Below, in pieces: positions 22,640 through 34,231 of a stretch of DNA of 64,000 nucleotides; the first letter of the stretch is position 1, and each line of letters opens with the position of its first letter. The notes under the pieces were generated by a model. It saw only the letters and a list, made by a program, of their open reading frames with translations. It was not told the DNA's origin and ran no database searches. Both the position numbers and the translations under genes were made by a program. The DNA lies in NCBI GenBank assembly GCA_914767715.1, contig OU612074.1, positions 5,471,501 to 5,535,500 on the forward strand, read 5' to 3'. Source of the stretch: Membranipora membranacea. Taxonomy: Eukaryota > Bryozoa > Gymnolaemata > Cheilostomatida > Membraniporidae.

Positions 22640-23950
22640 TTTATATATGTACTTGTAATGCGGAAAAATCATCCAGAAAGATTAGATATCTCTTTCACAA
22701 AATAGTCGCCATCGTATTTTCTATTAGCCTGCAAGGCCGTTAGCCTGACTAGCAATACAGCGTATTAGTTGGGAAGCCATCAAGGCCCGCTGTACCTTAC
22801 ATGGGATACTCAAATAACTAACATAAGATTCAATTTCTGGTTTAAATATTAGCAGATATACATGATGAACAAGCCACAAGTTAATTTCTGTAGCTATGAT
22901 TCAATTGCTTTGCTTGAGACATTGCTGGGTGTTCTCAGCTGTTACTACTGCAACTCATTTTATCTGATTGTTGTCTCCCAGACTGATAGTGTGTGCAATG
23001 GTATAATATTTAGGGATTGGGGAAAATTAACAACCTTTTTACATAATTAATTATCTATTTTATTTTATTTATGTATCACAATCACCAGTGTATTAGTCAC
23101 ATCAATTTCCTTGGATACATATTTAATATATATGTAACTAATGAGCGATAATATCACCTCAGGACTTCATTCAATAAACCCCTCCCCCTCACAGAGGAAT
23201 GTGATGACTGATGTGATACAACTTACTTAGTATATACAGGTGATATAAGAAGGTATTGCATAATAATGAAAAGAAATGCTTACAGCGCACATTGCGTCAG
23301 GTCAGGACACGCACGAACGGACTAAGCATGACAAGCTGTTCTAGCAACTCAGTAAATGAAAATGGAATGAAGTTTTAGCTTGTTGCTGAAATTCCATGTT
23401 GCACTATGACATTACATCATAGCGTAAAGTTGTTAAATTTTGAGTGTAGACATTGATCATGCAAATCCGAAACAAATTTTGGCGAAGCATAACCTTAAAG
23501 AATTATGATTTGCCAAAAGTAAGCTCTAATACCTCTGCAGGTAACCACACAGTGTTAGCTTTCCAATATCATATTCATTTATGCAATGAGAACCCTAACC
23601 TAGCTTTTCGCTTAGGTTTTTTAGCATGAGAGATTGGAGAAGGCAGGTTCGATTCGATTCTTTCTATCTAACAGTCAAACAGGAGGTGTGAAATAAGAAA
23701 CAATGTTTCTCAATTCATGGGGATATAAGGTTCTTACTCATCCAGCTTTTCAAATCTCCAGATTCAACATGGAGGACTTGTCGACTGACAAAGCAGTGCA
23801 TTTTGACAGCTAATCTTTGATCCACATTATTGCTCTCTGTCATGGTTGACAATGATGGTGATGCTGGAGGTAAATAGAAATTAAATTGATTCATAGTGGG
23901 GACCAGGTTTCCAGGTTTTTAGTGGCACTTTTCAACCGCTATTAGCCAAA
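22640..23950. other. Intergenic, no gene seen
   Basis: No exon or repeat unit recognised. Confidence 0.35.
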
Positions 23951-23989
23951 TCCAGTGTGAAGCATATCTGCAATAAAGGCTGAAGCTGC

Positions 23990-25330
23990 AGGGCTGGAAT
24001 TGTCAGTTTGTTTTGTGTTGGAGAAAGGGCTGGTCAACTTTAACCAAACTAAATTGTGTTCAGATCATAACGAACCGTGGCCTACTCTAAAATATTTAAT
24101 CTAGCATTTCTGTTTGAACTGCCTCGAAATTCAAATCAATAGTAGCAAATCTGAAGTTTGCTGCTCCCTTTAGAAAGGTTTGACAAAAGGTTCGCCGCCT
24201 TATCCGCTTGTAATATTGTTACTGAATTTCTATAACAGCTTGACCTGCTCAACCCAACCTCCACCTCAATCCAACACTTGTTTGCATTCTCCGCATATTT
24301 TTATGTTATGAAAAAACACAATCAGTTACTCACAAAATTAGGTTGAATGTGTACATCACAAGTTAACAGGAAGTTTGATCAGTAGGGATGATAAGTATTC
24401 CTAATTGGATAGGAGTAGAAAATACCTTTTTCTACCAAAACTTTTTCTATTCAATCTCTTGCTCATCGCCATAGGCTTCCAAGCCTTCGCATAAGGCCAG
24501 GAAACAGTTTGTCCAAAAGCAATTTCACATTCTCATCATCGCACATAGGTGTTTTTGTATGCCCTGTGTTACCTACATTGAATTAATCATACATTCGAAA
24601 AATCAAAGGATTCATTTACAGCTCAGTTTTCAATTTCCGAACTTGCTTACATTAAACAAATTTTTGGAGCACAGATCTGACACTTCATCGAATCACATGT
24701 TGGACATGCCGATGATATATAAATAGCTGATCATTGTCTGTACAGTCACAGCAGCAGAGCAAACGAGACTGACAGCAGCAACATGAGTAGAGTATGTAGT
24801 TTGGACAGTGATTTTTGGGCTAGCTGTTCTTTATCTTTCATTTTGTCAATCTCTGAGCAAAGACAATCATGCAGAGAAGAATCATACTGTAGATTTTGCA
24901 AAATTTTGGTCCTTTTAATAGTTCTCTTATTACCAGCTTATCACTTGTATATGCACTATATAGCATAACGGCTAATCAAGTGTTAACATGCAAGCATGGT
25001 GCACTAATTTCGAAATTGATACATATTTAATAAGCTCAATTCAAGGGAATCTGTTATACAGCAATTCTTTCAGGTCTGTGACAAAAACTGGTGGTATCAT
25101 AATGTGTGGTATTCACTGACCTGTTATCCGTATTTACAGGAGGTAAAACAAAGTGAATTGGTTTCCTGTAGTGAAATGATGATGGGAATCAAGCTAGTAA
25201 TGTGTCAGATTATGGCAAGTCAAGCATGTTTTGAGATATCTCCAACTGTGGGCCTTTTTTGGCTAATGTGTCGTGATTCTTTTTGCACTTCCTCATGAAG
25301 AAGGAATCAATACATAGCACTGTTTTTTGC
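23990..25330 (+). pseudogene. 5'-only duplicate of the NHL gene (promoter and first exons)
   Basis: This stretch resembles 27310-29170: shared TAGCAAAT, a TATA region (ATATATAAATAGCTGATC against GTATATAAAGAGCTGATC), a CACAGCAGC-rich start region, and an exon preceded by TTTACAGG with ATG repeats. The small coding exon 25176-25214 reads MMMGIKLVMCQIM against MMGQKLVMSSLM in the other copy. Its donor is GCAAGT instead of GTAAGT. No signal-peptide exon or propeller exon follows, so it is a truncated duplicate, unless it serves as a far upstream alternative first exon of the downstream gene. Confidence 0.6.
24716..24724 (+). promoter_or_regulatory. TATA box, duplicate copy
   Basis: TATATAAAT about 30 bases above an A/C/AGCAG-rich probable start. 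The upstream block ATCACATG...CATGCC is shared with the second copy. Confidence 0.5.
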
Positions 25331-26261
25331 ATTTTAGTGTTTAGTCAACATTCATTGATTCAACCGTTTTACAATTTTTTTGAGAAAACTATAACTGGGA
25401 TACTATGGATTGATATCAATTGCATTCAACTCAACCATCATAGATTGAATGAAACTCAATTGAGGTTATATTTGGTCCCAAATTGTTGCAGTAAAAAATA
25501 AAATCGAAGTTTTTGTGAGGACTGAGATAATGATTGACAATAATTTGTGAGCTGTTTATCTGCAAATAAATGTTTCAAGAATCAATTGCTGTCAATTTTT
25601 ACAATGCATTGTCACTACAAAATGACTGAATGACGTCTTAACACTCAACATGGGCTGCAACAACAGTCCGTCTACAACAATTTAAATAAAAAACGAAATA
25701 AACTGGACTGGACCTAGTAAAAAGCGGTTGAAAGTATTCCTACTAGTGATAAAATGGTTATAAAGGTTGCGGAGAGCTCTTCATCATTGTTTTAAAAAGT
25801 TTGGGTATTTTTGCAGCATAAAAGATTTTAATTTTTGTAGTATAATAATGAGAAACAAATTCAATAATTATTGACAATAATTTTGAGCTATTTATTTGAA
25901 AAAAGTATTTCAAAATTAAAATTGATAAAGTTATTACCACTAATGATAAAATCATTTTAAAGGCGCAGGACTTTTAGAAAGCATTTTGGGGAAACACTGA
26001 GCTCTTTCACATAACTTAACTAAAAGTTTTGATTTGTTTGCATCATAAAAGAAATCTTAGAATCTTGGTAAGGATTTGACAAAACAACAGGAAATATGAA
26101 TACAGCTAAAAATCTGACACTGTTGGTTTCTAAATTGAGTTCTAAGTCCCCCTCATTCATACCACAAGTGACTTCGTATATTACTTATGGACCCGAAACC
26201 TTGCAGGGATTTTTGAGAAAATGGGAAGGGTGAACAGAAACACTTTTAAAACAATCAGACA

Positions 26262-26540
26262 CCAATGATCCAACTCATGACCTCCTGTTTACTAGAGAGG
26301 CGCTCTGAGTTATAGCGGCTTAGTGGTTGCCAGAAAGTGTTGTAAAAATGTGGTAGCCGTGACCCGTCCCCAGCATATTACTATTGCATCAAGTGTGAGA
26401 GATATCTGTACAATGTTCAGGGTAAGATTATACTCTACAGCAATATAACTCTTCTCTGTTGGCCCACATATAAAACTCATCTTAATGTGGCAAAAACTCA
26501 ATTATCAAACTGTTGTCAGTGTAAATTCACTCTCAGATTT
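26262..26540 (-). repeat. Repeat ending in a tRNA-like structure, copy 2
   Basis: Same arrangement as at 17183-17662, with a shorter middle. The tRNA part has lost some bases in the D arm and acceptor. The T loop keeps the unusual GTTGGATC. Confidence 0.6.
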
Positions 26541-26989
26541 GAAAAAATAAGTTATAAATATTCACTGAAGATTGAAGATTGGGTGTTTTTAAGTTGAAGA
26601 AAAGATTTTGTAAAGTTAGAGGCGCCTTGAGTAGGGCTTATCTCGAATCATAACGTTTGGTATGGGTAAGCAAGGGTTTTGAACTTTCAACCTCGTATCT
26701 GCACACCAGTCAACATGTCAAAACCAGTTCTAGCTTGTACCAAAATCAATCAATCCACCTAGGTGAGATGGGCTTTGAATTTGTTGCCAAATCCATTTGA
26801 GAGTTAATGAGTTTACATATAAAATGTCAGTGACCAGTCCTGTGGTAGTTTAGGTAATCATATCAAAAGATGAAAAGTATGGTGATTCGCTGAAGTTCAG
26901 CTCTAAAACCTAACTGATCAGCTGCTCGGTGGTAGCTATCCAATATACTTAGCAACATTTAATTTGGCAATGGGCTATGTCCAAAAAGA

Positions 26990-27224
26990 GAGAGATGAGT
27001 AAAATTAAGGATCCACTTTTTTAATCTGTCTGTCAAGCAGCCTGTCGTAGATTTAGATGTGCATCAATGCTTCTCAGTCCCTGGTGATCGATTGTGGAGG
27101 TAGATCGCCACCAGATATATAAGTGGAGGTCAGCATGTTTTGACAAAAGAATTTGATGATTCATCAGATCAAAGGCTTTGCCGAATTGATATAGTATGAG
27201 TTGAGCCCCGACATTGGTGGTCAC
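26990..27224 (-). pseudogene. LINE reverse transcriptase fragment
   Basis: Minus-strand LILYQFGKAFDLMNHQILLS matches the RT motif A pattern LLDFSKAFDxVNHxILL, including the catalytic Asp of AFD. Little else of the domain is recognisable in frame. Confidence 0.6.
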
Positions 27225-28496
27225 ATTTTGTCACATCATTAAGTGATATGACAGGCGCTGCATTTCAGCGTTTCATTTTGTTATCATGGCTACTGTTAGT
27301 ATAATTTCCTTATCAGCTTGTCTTGCGTTGGAGAAGGTGGTGTTTGATGTTAACCTAACCAATGGGGGTAAAGGAACCATAAAACCCAAGCTTGCCTTAA
27401 AATCGTTGACCCAGAATCTATGTTCAGATAGTCCCCAAATACGATTCAATTGTAGCAAATTATAATCTGGCTGACCCCATTAGGAATATTTACCCAAAAG
27501 GTCGCGGTCCGCCTGTATGTAACATTGTTACTGAATTCCTAGAACAGTCCTTGATCCGCTGAACCCTCAGAGTGGTCCAAACATTTCTGGGAAGAAATAC
27601 CATGTTCATCCACTTGTATATGTAGATTGGTGAACATTCTTCCTATGAATTTCTGTTTGTTATGACAAAACATAATCACTTTACAGAAAAAAATTAAATG
27701 TTTAGATCACAGGTCAATTCCATGTTTGATCAACTGTGTACAGAAATTTATCAATAACCATAATTAGAGTGACAATAATTATCAAAGACTGTAACTGTAT
27801 GGAATTGTAATACAGCTTTGATTAAATGATGCTCAATCTCAACTAATAAAGCACCACGCAGAGCAATTTTCTGTTCCTGTTATATTTAGCCTGTATCATT
27901 ATTACAGCAATGTCTTTGAACCTCTCCTAAAGTGGAGTGTTACTCAGCTAAGAGTCAGCAACTACTCTGAGTTTTGCACAGCATCATGCACAAAGCTTAT
28001 GCTGCATAGCACATTCTTTACGACCCAACAATGCATCGCTGCAACTCTCTGGTTGCCCTTTAATGTCTCTCCTATCAAAATCAGGTATATAAAGTGTGTT
28101 ATTCATTATTGCATAGATTGTACACTTGAGAATGAGAGATCAGAGGTTTTAGTCATTTGGTGTAGCAACAGCCCAGTGCCAATTTCCGACTCAATATTTT
28201 TCAAAAACTTGTTATCAGTAGAAAAATATTATACATTGATAGGCATACAATAATTAAAATTAGAGCTTTGGTCATTTGGAAGCTCAATGACATGAAATTT
28301 GTGAAATAATCAAGTATACTCTGTTTAATATCTTCATGAGTGGTGTGTAAAAAAATGAACCTGAGGCTAACCACCATCCATTGTGCAATCCCTAACACTG
28401 AATTGCGATGGTATATCCTGTTGTCTATAACAAGTACTTTAAAAGGTTTTGCAGCCAGGAACTGACTCGTCATCGAGTCACACGTCATGCCAACGG

Positions 28497-28505
28497 TATA
28501 TAAAG
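28497..28505 (+). promoter_or_regulatory. TATA box of the NHL gene
   Basis: TATATAAAG, with the probable start about 30 bases downstream and a 5' UTR exon ending at 28581 (AG before GTAAGTGC). The box and its surroundings are conserved in the duplicate at 24716. Confidence 0.6.
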
Positions 28506-29018
28506 AGCTGATCCTTACCTACATAATCACAGCAGCCGAGCAGACGAGACAGTTAAGGTTCAGCAGCGATACAGCAGATAGGTAAGTGCTGTCATTTGTT
28601 TGGAACATCGATATTTAAGCCAGCTATTTCTATGATACTTACTGTCAGTCACTGAGCGATGAGTATTTTGAAAAGCAAAGTTAAATACTATAAAAATAGA
28701 TGATTTGAAAATTTTTAGGGCTTTTAGGATTCACTTACCACATCATGCGTATAATTGCACTACGAAGCCTAAAGGCTATTCAAGTGTTTACATGAATGTA
28801 TCCGCTGAGTGTAATCGAAGAGATGAACCGATTTTAGTATTGCTATCTATTTAATACTGCCAATCTCAGAAAAGCTGTCATGAAGAACTTCTTTCAGCTC
28901 AATGACAGCAATCAGTGATGTTATAAAGTGTGCTAATCACTGCCCTTTTATTGAGCCTACCTCCCTTCTGTCTTTACAGGAAGTGAAAACAAGTGAAACA
29001 GATTTAACTAAATAAGTA

Positions 29019-31281
29019 ATGATGGGACAGAAACTCGTTATGAGTTCGCTTATGGTAAGTTAAATTTACAATGTTCAACAAAGAATGGCTGTTTTTGCTC
29101 ATAGGCGTAATGATTCTCTTGACAAAGCACAGTCAGGAAGGAATCAACGCAAAGCGCTGCATCCAGATTTTACCGTTTAACCGAAATTCATCATTTCCCA
29201 GTGATGATATTCTTGAGCAAACCAGATATTGCGAGAGCGTGTAATAAAAAAAGAATTGACAAGTAATCAGAACTAATGAATACTGAATTAAACTGAATTA
29301 AATTAGATAGAACATTGGAAATTAAGCTTTTTAGGTGAGGCTTTACTCCACATCATTTTTTGCCAGTAAAGGCTCCGTGTATCACCACAAACCTTGCAGT
29401 ACAGTATTAGCTAACCTCAGTCGCCTCTTTCTCTCACATAGTCAACTGATGTGTGCCAATAGCAGCGATCCTTCAACTAGCCATATGTATGTGTATATAT
29501 TTATATAATACTGAACTGATGCAACAAATTGTATTGTATGATTTCTTGGCAGTTCGCAATGTAACTGATACATTTTTTTCTTAAAGGTGGCGATTTTATG
29601 TTTGACCCTGTTACCGTCATCAGTAGAAGCATCAGAGGAGACACAGAGCATCATAGAAAGGTGAGTTGGTCAGAATCGCCAGGGTCAAGGGTCATAGGTC
29701 ATATTCTATGTGACATTCTAAAGAATTTACAATGAAATATTGGTTGCCTTAACGTCAGCGAACCTAGAATTAATGTCAAGGCACTCGTCACTGACTCCAG
29801 TTGTATTGGAACCGAGGATACTTCTTGTTCACCCTTTAACAGACTTTGAGTCTTAGTCTGTAATTCTTAGCCTAGCGCTGAAGTTTATATATATATTTGT
29901 TTGCTCCTCAAAAAACGCTATATCTGCATGTTCGTCATCAAAACTTGAGATAAGAGTGAGATAATGAGAGCTTTCAATCTAAATGCTTTTGTTGCCATTA
30001 TCACTATGTGTTAACTTAAAAATTTCATCGTTCGCGGTTGGAATATTGGTAGAAATCATAGTGTTTTCAATTAAAAAAGAATTCACTTTTCTACCTGGAG
30101 GCTAGCCGAAATTCATAAACTCAAATTCAAACTTGAAGGCAACTAGTGTTGAATCAGGCTGTCAGTTTTTTGATAATGTTAAGACCAAATTAACTTCTTT
30201 GAAGTGTGCTGAATAATCAGGTGTACATACTGGTCCAATGTCAAACTATTTCATTACCGACACGAAGCTTATATTGGTGATCTAGATGCGCACATTGCAT
30301 AATTGAAAGATTTATCCACAAATTAATTTCTCTGTGAAATTAATAGCTGAATTTTATATGGAGAATAACCTGAAAACTGCGTTGTTTGTTTACAGGTTGG
30401 TCGAGGCAACAGCTTCCCGGTTTGGATCGGACACCAGCGCGACCTGGTTCATGCAGCTAGATGAGCACAACCCAGGACAGATCATCTGGATTGACGAAAA
30501 TGCCCTGAAAACAAGTAAGGAGGAAAAAAGTACAATCATCGCAGGAGACGTAGACTAGAAGGATACGCAAACGGTGGAGTGGCAGACGCGAGTTTCGACA
30601 GGCCTCTGGGGTTCGCCAAGATAAAAAAAACCACGATAATTGTATCTGATACCTACAACAAGTGTCTCAGATTCATCAACCTTGCAGAAGGAACTGTAGG
30701 AGACTTTAGCGGGAGGTGTGGCAAGCAGGGAGACAAGGATGGGATCGATGGGAAATACAAACGACCAAGAGCAATAATCCAGGACAACCAGAACTCGGAC
30801 CGGCTCTTTGTGTCAGATGACAACCATGCTGTTAGGACTGCAAATGTCAACAATGGTGAAGTCGGCACTTTTGTGCAGATGGACATCTTCCTTCGACTCG
30901 TGGACTACATGACCCAACACGAAAACGGAGACCTCTATGTTAGCTCTTACCAAGCAATAAGCCATATCCCCTACAATAATCCGGGCGGAATCAAACTCAT
31001 CACAGGTGTGAAAGGACGGAGAAGTAGTGGATTTGACAATGGCCCTCTATGTTAAGCTACCTTTGAGAGCCGGGCAGATCTGCGGTTCATTGGAAAACAC
31101 ACTCTTCTTGTGGCGGATGAGGGGAATAATGCGCTGAGACTAGTAGACATGAAGACGACCAAGAATGTAACAACACTTGATATCTGCTCCGGTTGTTACA
31201 CCCTGTCTTCTCCTGCCTCTCTGATCCTTACCGAGGACACTCTCTATGCCGAAGGAAGTAACGGAATCACAAAATTCAAAT
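29019..31281 (+). pseudogene. Secreted NHL-repeat propeller protein, frameshifted and interrupted
   Basis: 5' UTR exon ends at 28581. Coding exons are 29019-29054 (exon from 28980), 29587-29660 and 30396-31281, with donors GTAAGT, GTGAGT and GTAAGT. The first two encode a signal peptide (MMGQKLVMSSLM joined to VAILCLTLLPSSVEAS). The last begins RLVEATASRFGSDTSATW and carries NHL-type blades: IVSDTYNKCLRFI, LFVSDDNHAVRTAN and LVADEGNNALRLVDM. These repeats build extracellular beta-propellers for protein or glycan binding. Two lesions are seen: a one-base frame change near 30555 after IIAGDVD (reading continues as EGYANGGVADAS), and an in-frame TAA at about 31053 after NGPLC. The exon then runs to a donor at 31282, but no later exon was found before the LINE at 31.7 kb. 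It may be a recent pseudogene, or the lesions may be assembly errors. Confidence 0.72.
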
Positions 31282-31663
31282 GTAAGTATTTTTTGCAGGT
31301 CAGTTCACCGTTAATAAATAATATACTGAAAACTACCTGCATAATTTTTGCTAGTTAGACACTTTGAGAGTAAAAAGTTTACTTTTTCAAGGGTTTGTAT
31401 AACTATCACTCAAAAAGATCTATTATTATTTTTTCCTCTTCTGCTTGTAGACTAGCTCCAAACGATTTAAGAAAACAACGGAGGCTTACTAGAGAATGAC
31501 ACAACGGCACCGACTAACTGAACACTAACTTCACCACAATCATATTAATCCAAACTCCTAAGAAAAACACAAAAAAAACTATTGATGTTTGATGTTTGTA
31601 TCACTCCTAAAAAGGTTGACAAAATTGAAATGTTTACATAAAAATTGATGGAAAAATATTGCA

Positions 31664-32113
31664 CTAGTTGAAAAATCTCATATAGAATTCAAAAAAGCTG
31701 TTCTGCCGTTTTACAGTGCGGCATTTGCTGGGTCGGTATTTGTCGATTATTGCTTTACGGGCTGATTTTCTTTGAGTGTTAGGTCTGATTCTATTGTTCA
31801 GCGGATGGGTATTATTGGTTGAAATTTTTAAAAAGTGTTCGCTGCATAGAGACATTACGAAGTCGGATATATAGGGTAAGGCTAGCTTGGTCAGTCTATC
31901 ATCATAGTGCTCTATGTGTGGCATCATCATGCGTGTAGCGTATCTCTGCACTTTCTCTAGTTTCTCTTTATCGGCTTCGGAGATAAACTGAAACCATACT
32001 GGGCAGGCGTAGGAAAGAACGGGTTTGACATTGGCAGCATAGAATGTTATCAGTCCTGCGGTGTTCATACCCATGGTCTTAAGCTGCTTCATCAGATACA
32101 GCATACTGAACAT
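31664..32113 (-). pseudogene. LINE ORF2 carboxyl end
   Basis: A 149-codon minus-strand frame reads FYAANVKPVLSYACPVWF, DKEKLEKVQRYATRMM and, at the end, CRTVKRQNSFFEFYMRFFN. These are standard closing motifs of CR1/Jockey-like non-LTR ORF2 proteins (SYACPVW, LEKVQRRATR, RTxRxxNSF). The RT catalytic part is absent, which is a 5'-truncated copy. It stands in the region after the NHL gene's last visible exon. Confidence 0.8.
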
Positions 32114-32149
32114 TAATTATTAACCTTAATTTAAACTAAAGGAATTTGA

Positions 32150-33560
32150 GAAAAGTAATATAGCTGTCAAGAAATAGATAATTATATGTTGTTTTTATGT
32201 AAAAAAAATGTTTCAAAAATTCAATCGCTCTTAATGTTTTTCACGCATTGATTTATCTCTGCCACTAAAAATTACTAGAGCTTTTGAAAAACTTACCCTT
32301 TTTTGTTTGTAGCTAATACCGATTACTTCGCATAAAGTCTATGAGGCTGGTGTAACCATTGACTCGATATACTATATTTAGTATATGAGTATAACTGACC
32401 AAACGTCTTATTGAGTCCTGTTAAAAATAGCAACCTTCTCTGCCCCAAAAAATGACAAATCCCACTCTTATCGCCATCTCCTTCACCACACAACTAAGAC
32501 TCCTAACTTCTAGATAACTCACAGAACCAATGTCAATGAACTATGTCAAACTCTGGTTGCTGCAGTTGGATTGCCTACAGCAAGTCCTAGCATATTGAAG
32601 TGAAAATATTTCCTCTTATAACAAACCGATTCATTAAGAGATGTGGAGCATCCAAGACATATCACATTGACCCTAAACCCATCTATATCAAAATCTTTCT
32701 TTGTTCATAGCATAGAAAAAATATCTGGATATGGGTTACATCCATCATTGTTTCGGAATAGCACCAGAAATTGTAGGTTCATCCTTAACCATTACAAATA
32801 AAAATCCAGATCCCCTCCAACAATCTTGTGTCATAAAGTTTTGTTGTTACCAGAGAACATTACTGATTCGTAAGCCGATACATAATTTTAAGTATAGTTC
32901 CTACCTTTGACAGAGACCTGTTCTCAGCTAACCCTGCAATATCAGCCTCATCTCACTGAAAGTCCTTACCACCTCAATAGTCAAACAATATTCAGCCCGA
33001 GGAGTTGATAAGGAAGTCTGTTTTCAAATGTCTCTGTTTTACAATGTAAAATAAATTTGTTCTTATGGGATATCTATTGATTGATTACACATCACAGACA
33101 AGAAAACATCTTGCGAAATTCTGTGGGAATCCTGGCCTTAATTAGAAGTAGACATGAACAAAAAAGGAAAAGAAAAAGTCAGAACGCTGTAGGATTGTTT
33201 AAAACTATCTCTGCCCCATGCTCATCTATATAATGGTTCGCTATCTTCCAGAGGGGCATTGTGTGCTGCTTTCAGTCAGTTTTGATTTGGCAGCCAAATT
33301 AGGTAGCCCACCAATGATATGTTATTTTATTGCAGAGCATTCGACCTGAGCACAAAATCATCGCAGCAAACTCCTCAACCCTCTCCACAGGTCCCCACTA
33401 ATCTTCCCTCACCCTTCCATTACATTATCAGACAAAATTGTAAGTGTAAGTTACCCAGAACTACACAAGTTTTAGAGAAGTTTTTAGAGCTTGTCATAGA
33501 GATTGAGGATATCACACATCTTGACATGAAATTCGCCTCAGGTACTGGTTGACATTCTTC
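32150..33560. other. Intergenic, one possible Pro-rich exon
   Basis: A frame at 33319-33552 (plus) follows a TTTTATTGCAG-like acceptor and reads STKSSQQTPQPSPQVPTNLP. Its phase does not fit the donor at 31281 (the junction would create TAG), so it was not added to the NHL gene. Nothing else recognised. Confidence 0.3.
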
Positions 33561-33672
33561 GTCAGAACCAGAGGAACATATCATAAAGATTACTGCACCA
33601 TGAAGAAGTTGGGAGCAGACCTTGGGCCCAGCTGATCCGTTACAAAGGCCCAGTGCTATAACCGGTTGAGTC
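33560..33672 (-). repeat. tRNA-like SINE head fragment
   Basis: The minus strand reads GACTCAACCGGTTATAGCAC, an A-box-like sequence close to the one at 47.2 kb (GGCTCAGTCGGTTAGAGCGC). The B box is poor. Confidence 0.35.
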
Positions 33673-33714
33673 ACTTCATACTTCTAAGCATAATATGCTT
33701 AGAAGTATGAAGTG
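33672..33714. repeat. 43 bp perfect palindrome
   Basis: The 21 base arm CACTTCATACTTCTAAGCAT(A) is followed directly by its reverse complement around a single central base. Pairing extends three more bases on each side with one mismatch. Confidence 0.9.
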
Positions 33715-34170
33715 GCTCTTATTTGAGATGAAGTTAATTATTTTAGGTCAGAACATTGTTGGCTTTTTTTGCATGTTGTAAACTGATATTGAGACTGGTT
33801 TTATATTCATAAAACTAACAGGGGAAATAACTAGATTACCTATAGCATAACTTATATTGTTGGTAGTAACCATTGATACATGAGCATTGCCGCATATTCC
33901 TCAAATGATGTGCAGATTATTATTTATAATAATATGGACACTATAGTACAGGAACTGAGTAAATCAATGTATGCAAATAGAGCACGCTTTAGAATGAAAT
34001 GGCATTAATGAGTCAGGGAGGCATCCAATCCAAACACAAAAGCACCCATCGATCGGTGACGAAATGTCAGAGTTCAGTCATGTGAGCAGTGCAAAACTGT
34101 GATTATGGTTTCTATGAAACCAAAGTTGAAACAATATCATAAAAAATGAACGGAAATATAGAAATAAACA

Positions 34171-34176
34171 TTTAAT
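34171..34176 (-). terminator. Possible poly(A) signal of the ANKRD6-like gene
   Basis: ATTAAA on the minus strand, about 55 bases past the stop. AATAAA was not seen nearby. Confidence 0.35.
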
Positions 34177-34231
34177 ATAGAACAATACACAATAACAAAT
34201 CTAATAAATAAACACTAATCTGCATCCAATT

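Noticed and set aside
33319-33552. Next exon of the NHL gene
   Set aside because: The acceptor looks usable, but joining it to the donor at 31281 creates TAG, and its Pro-rich content does not continue the propeller.
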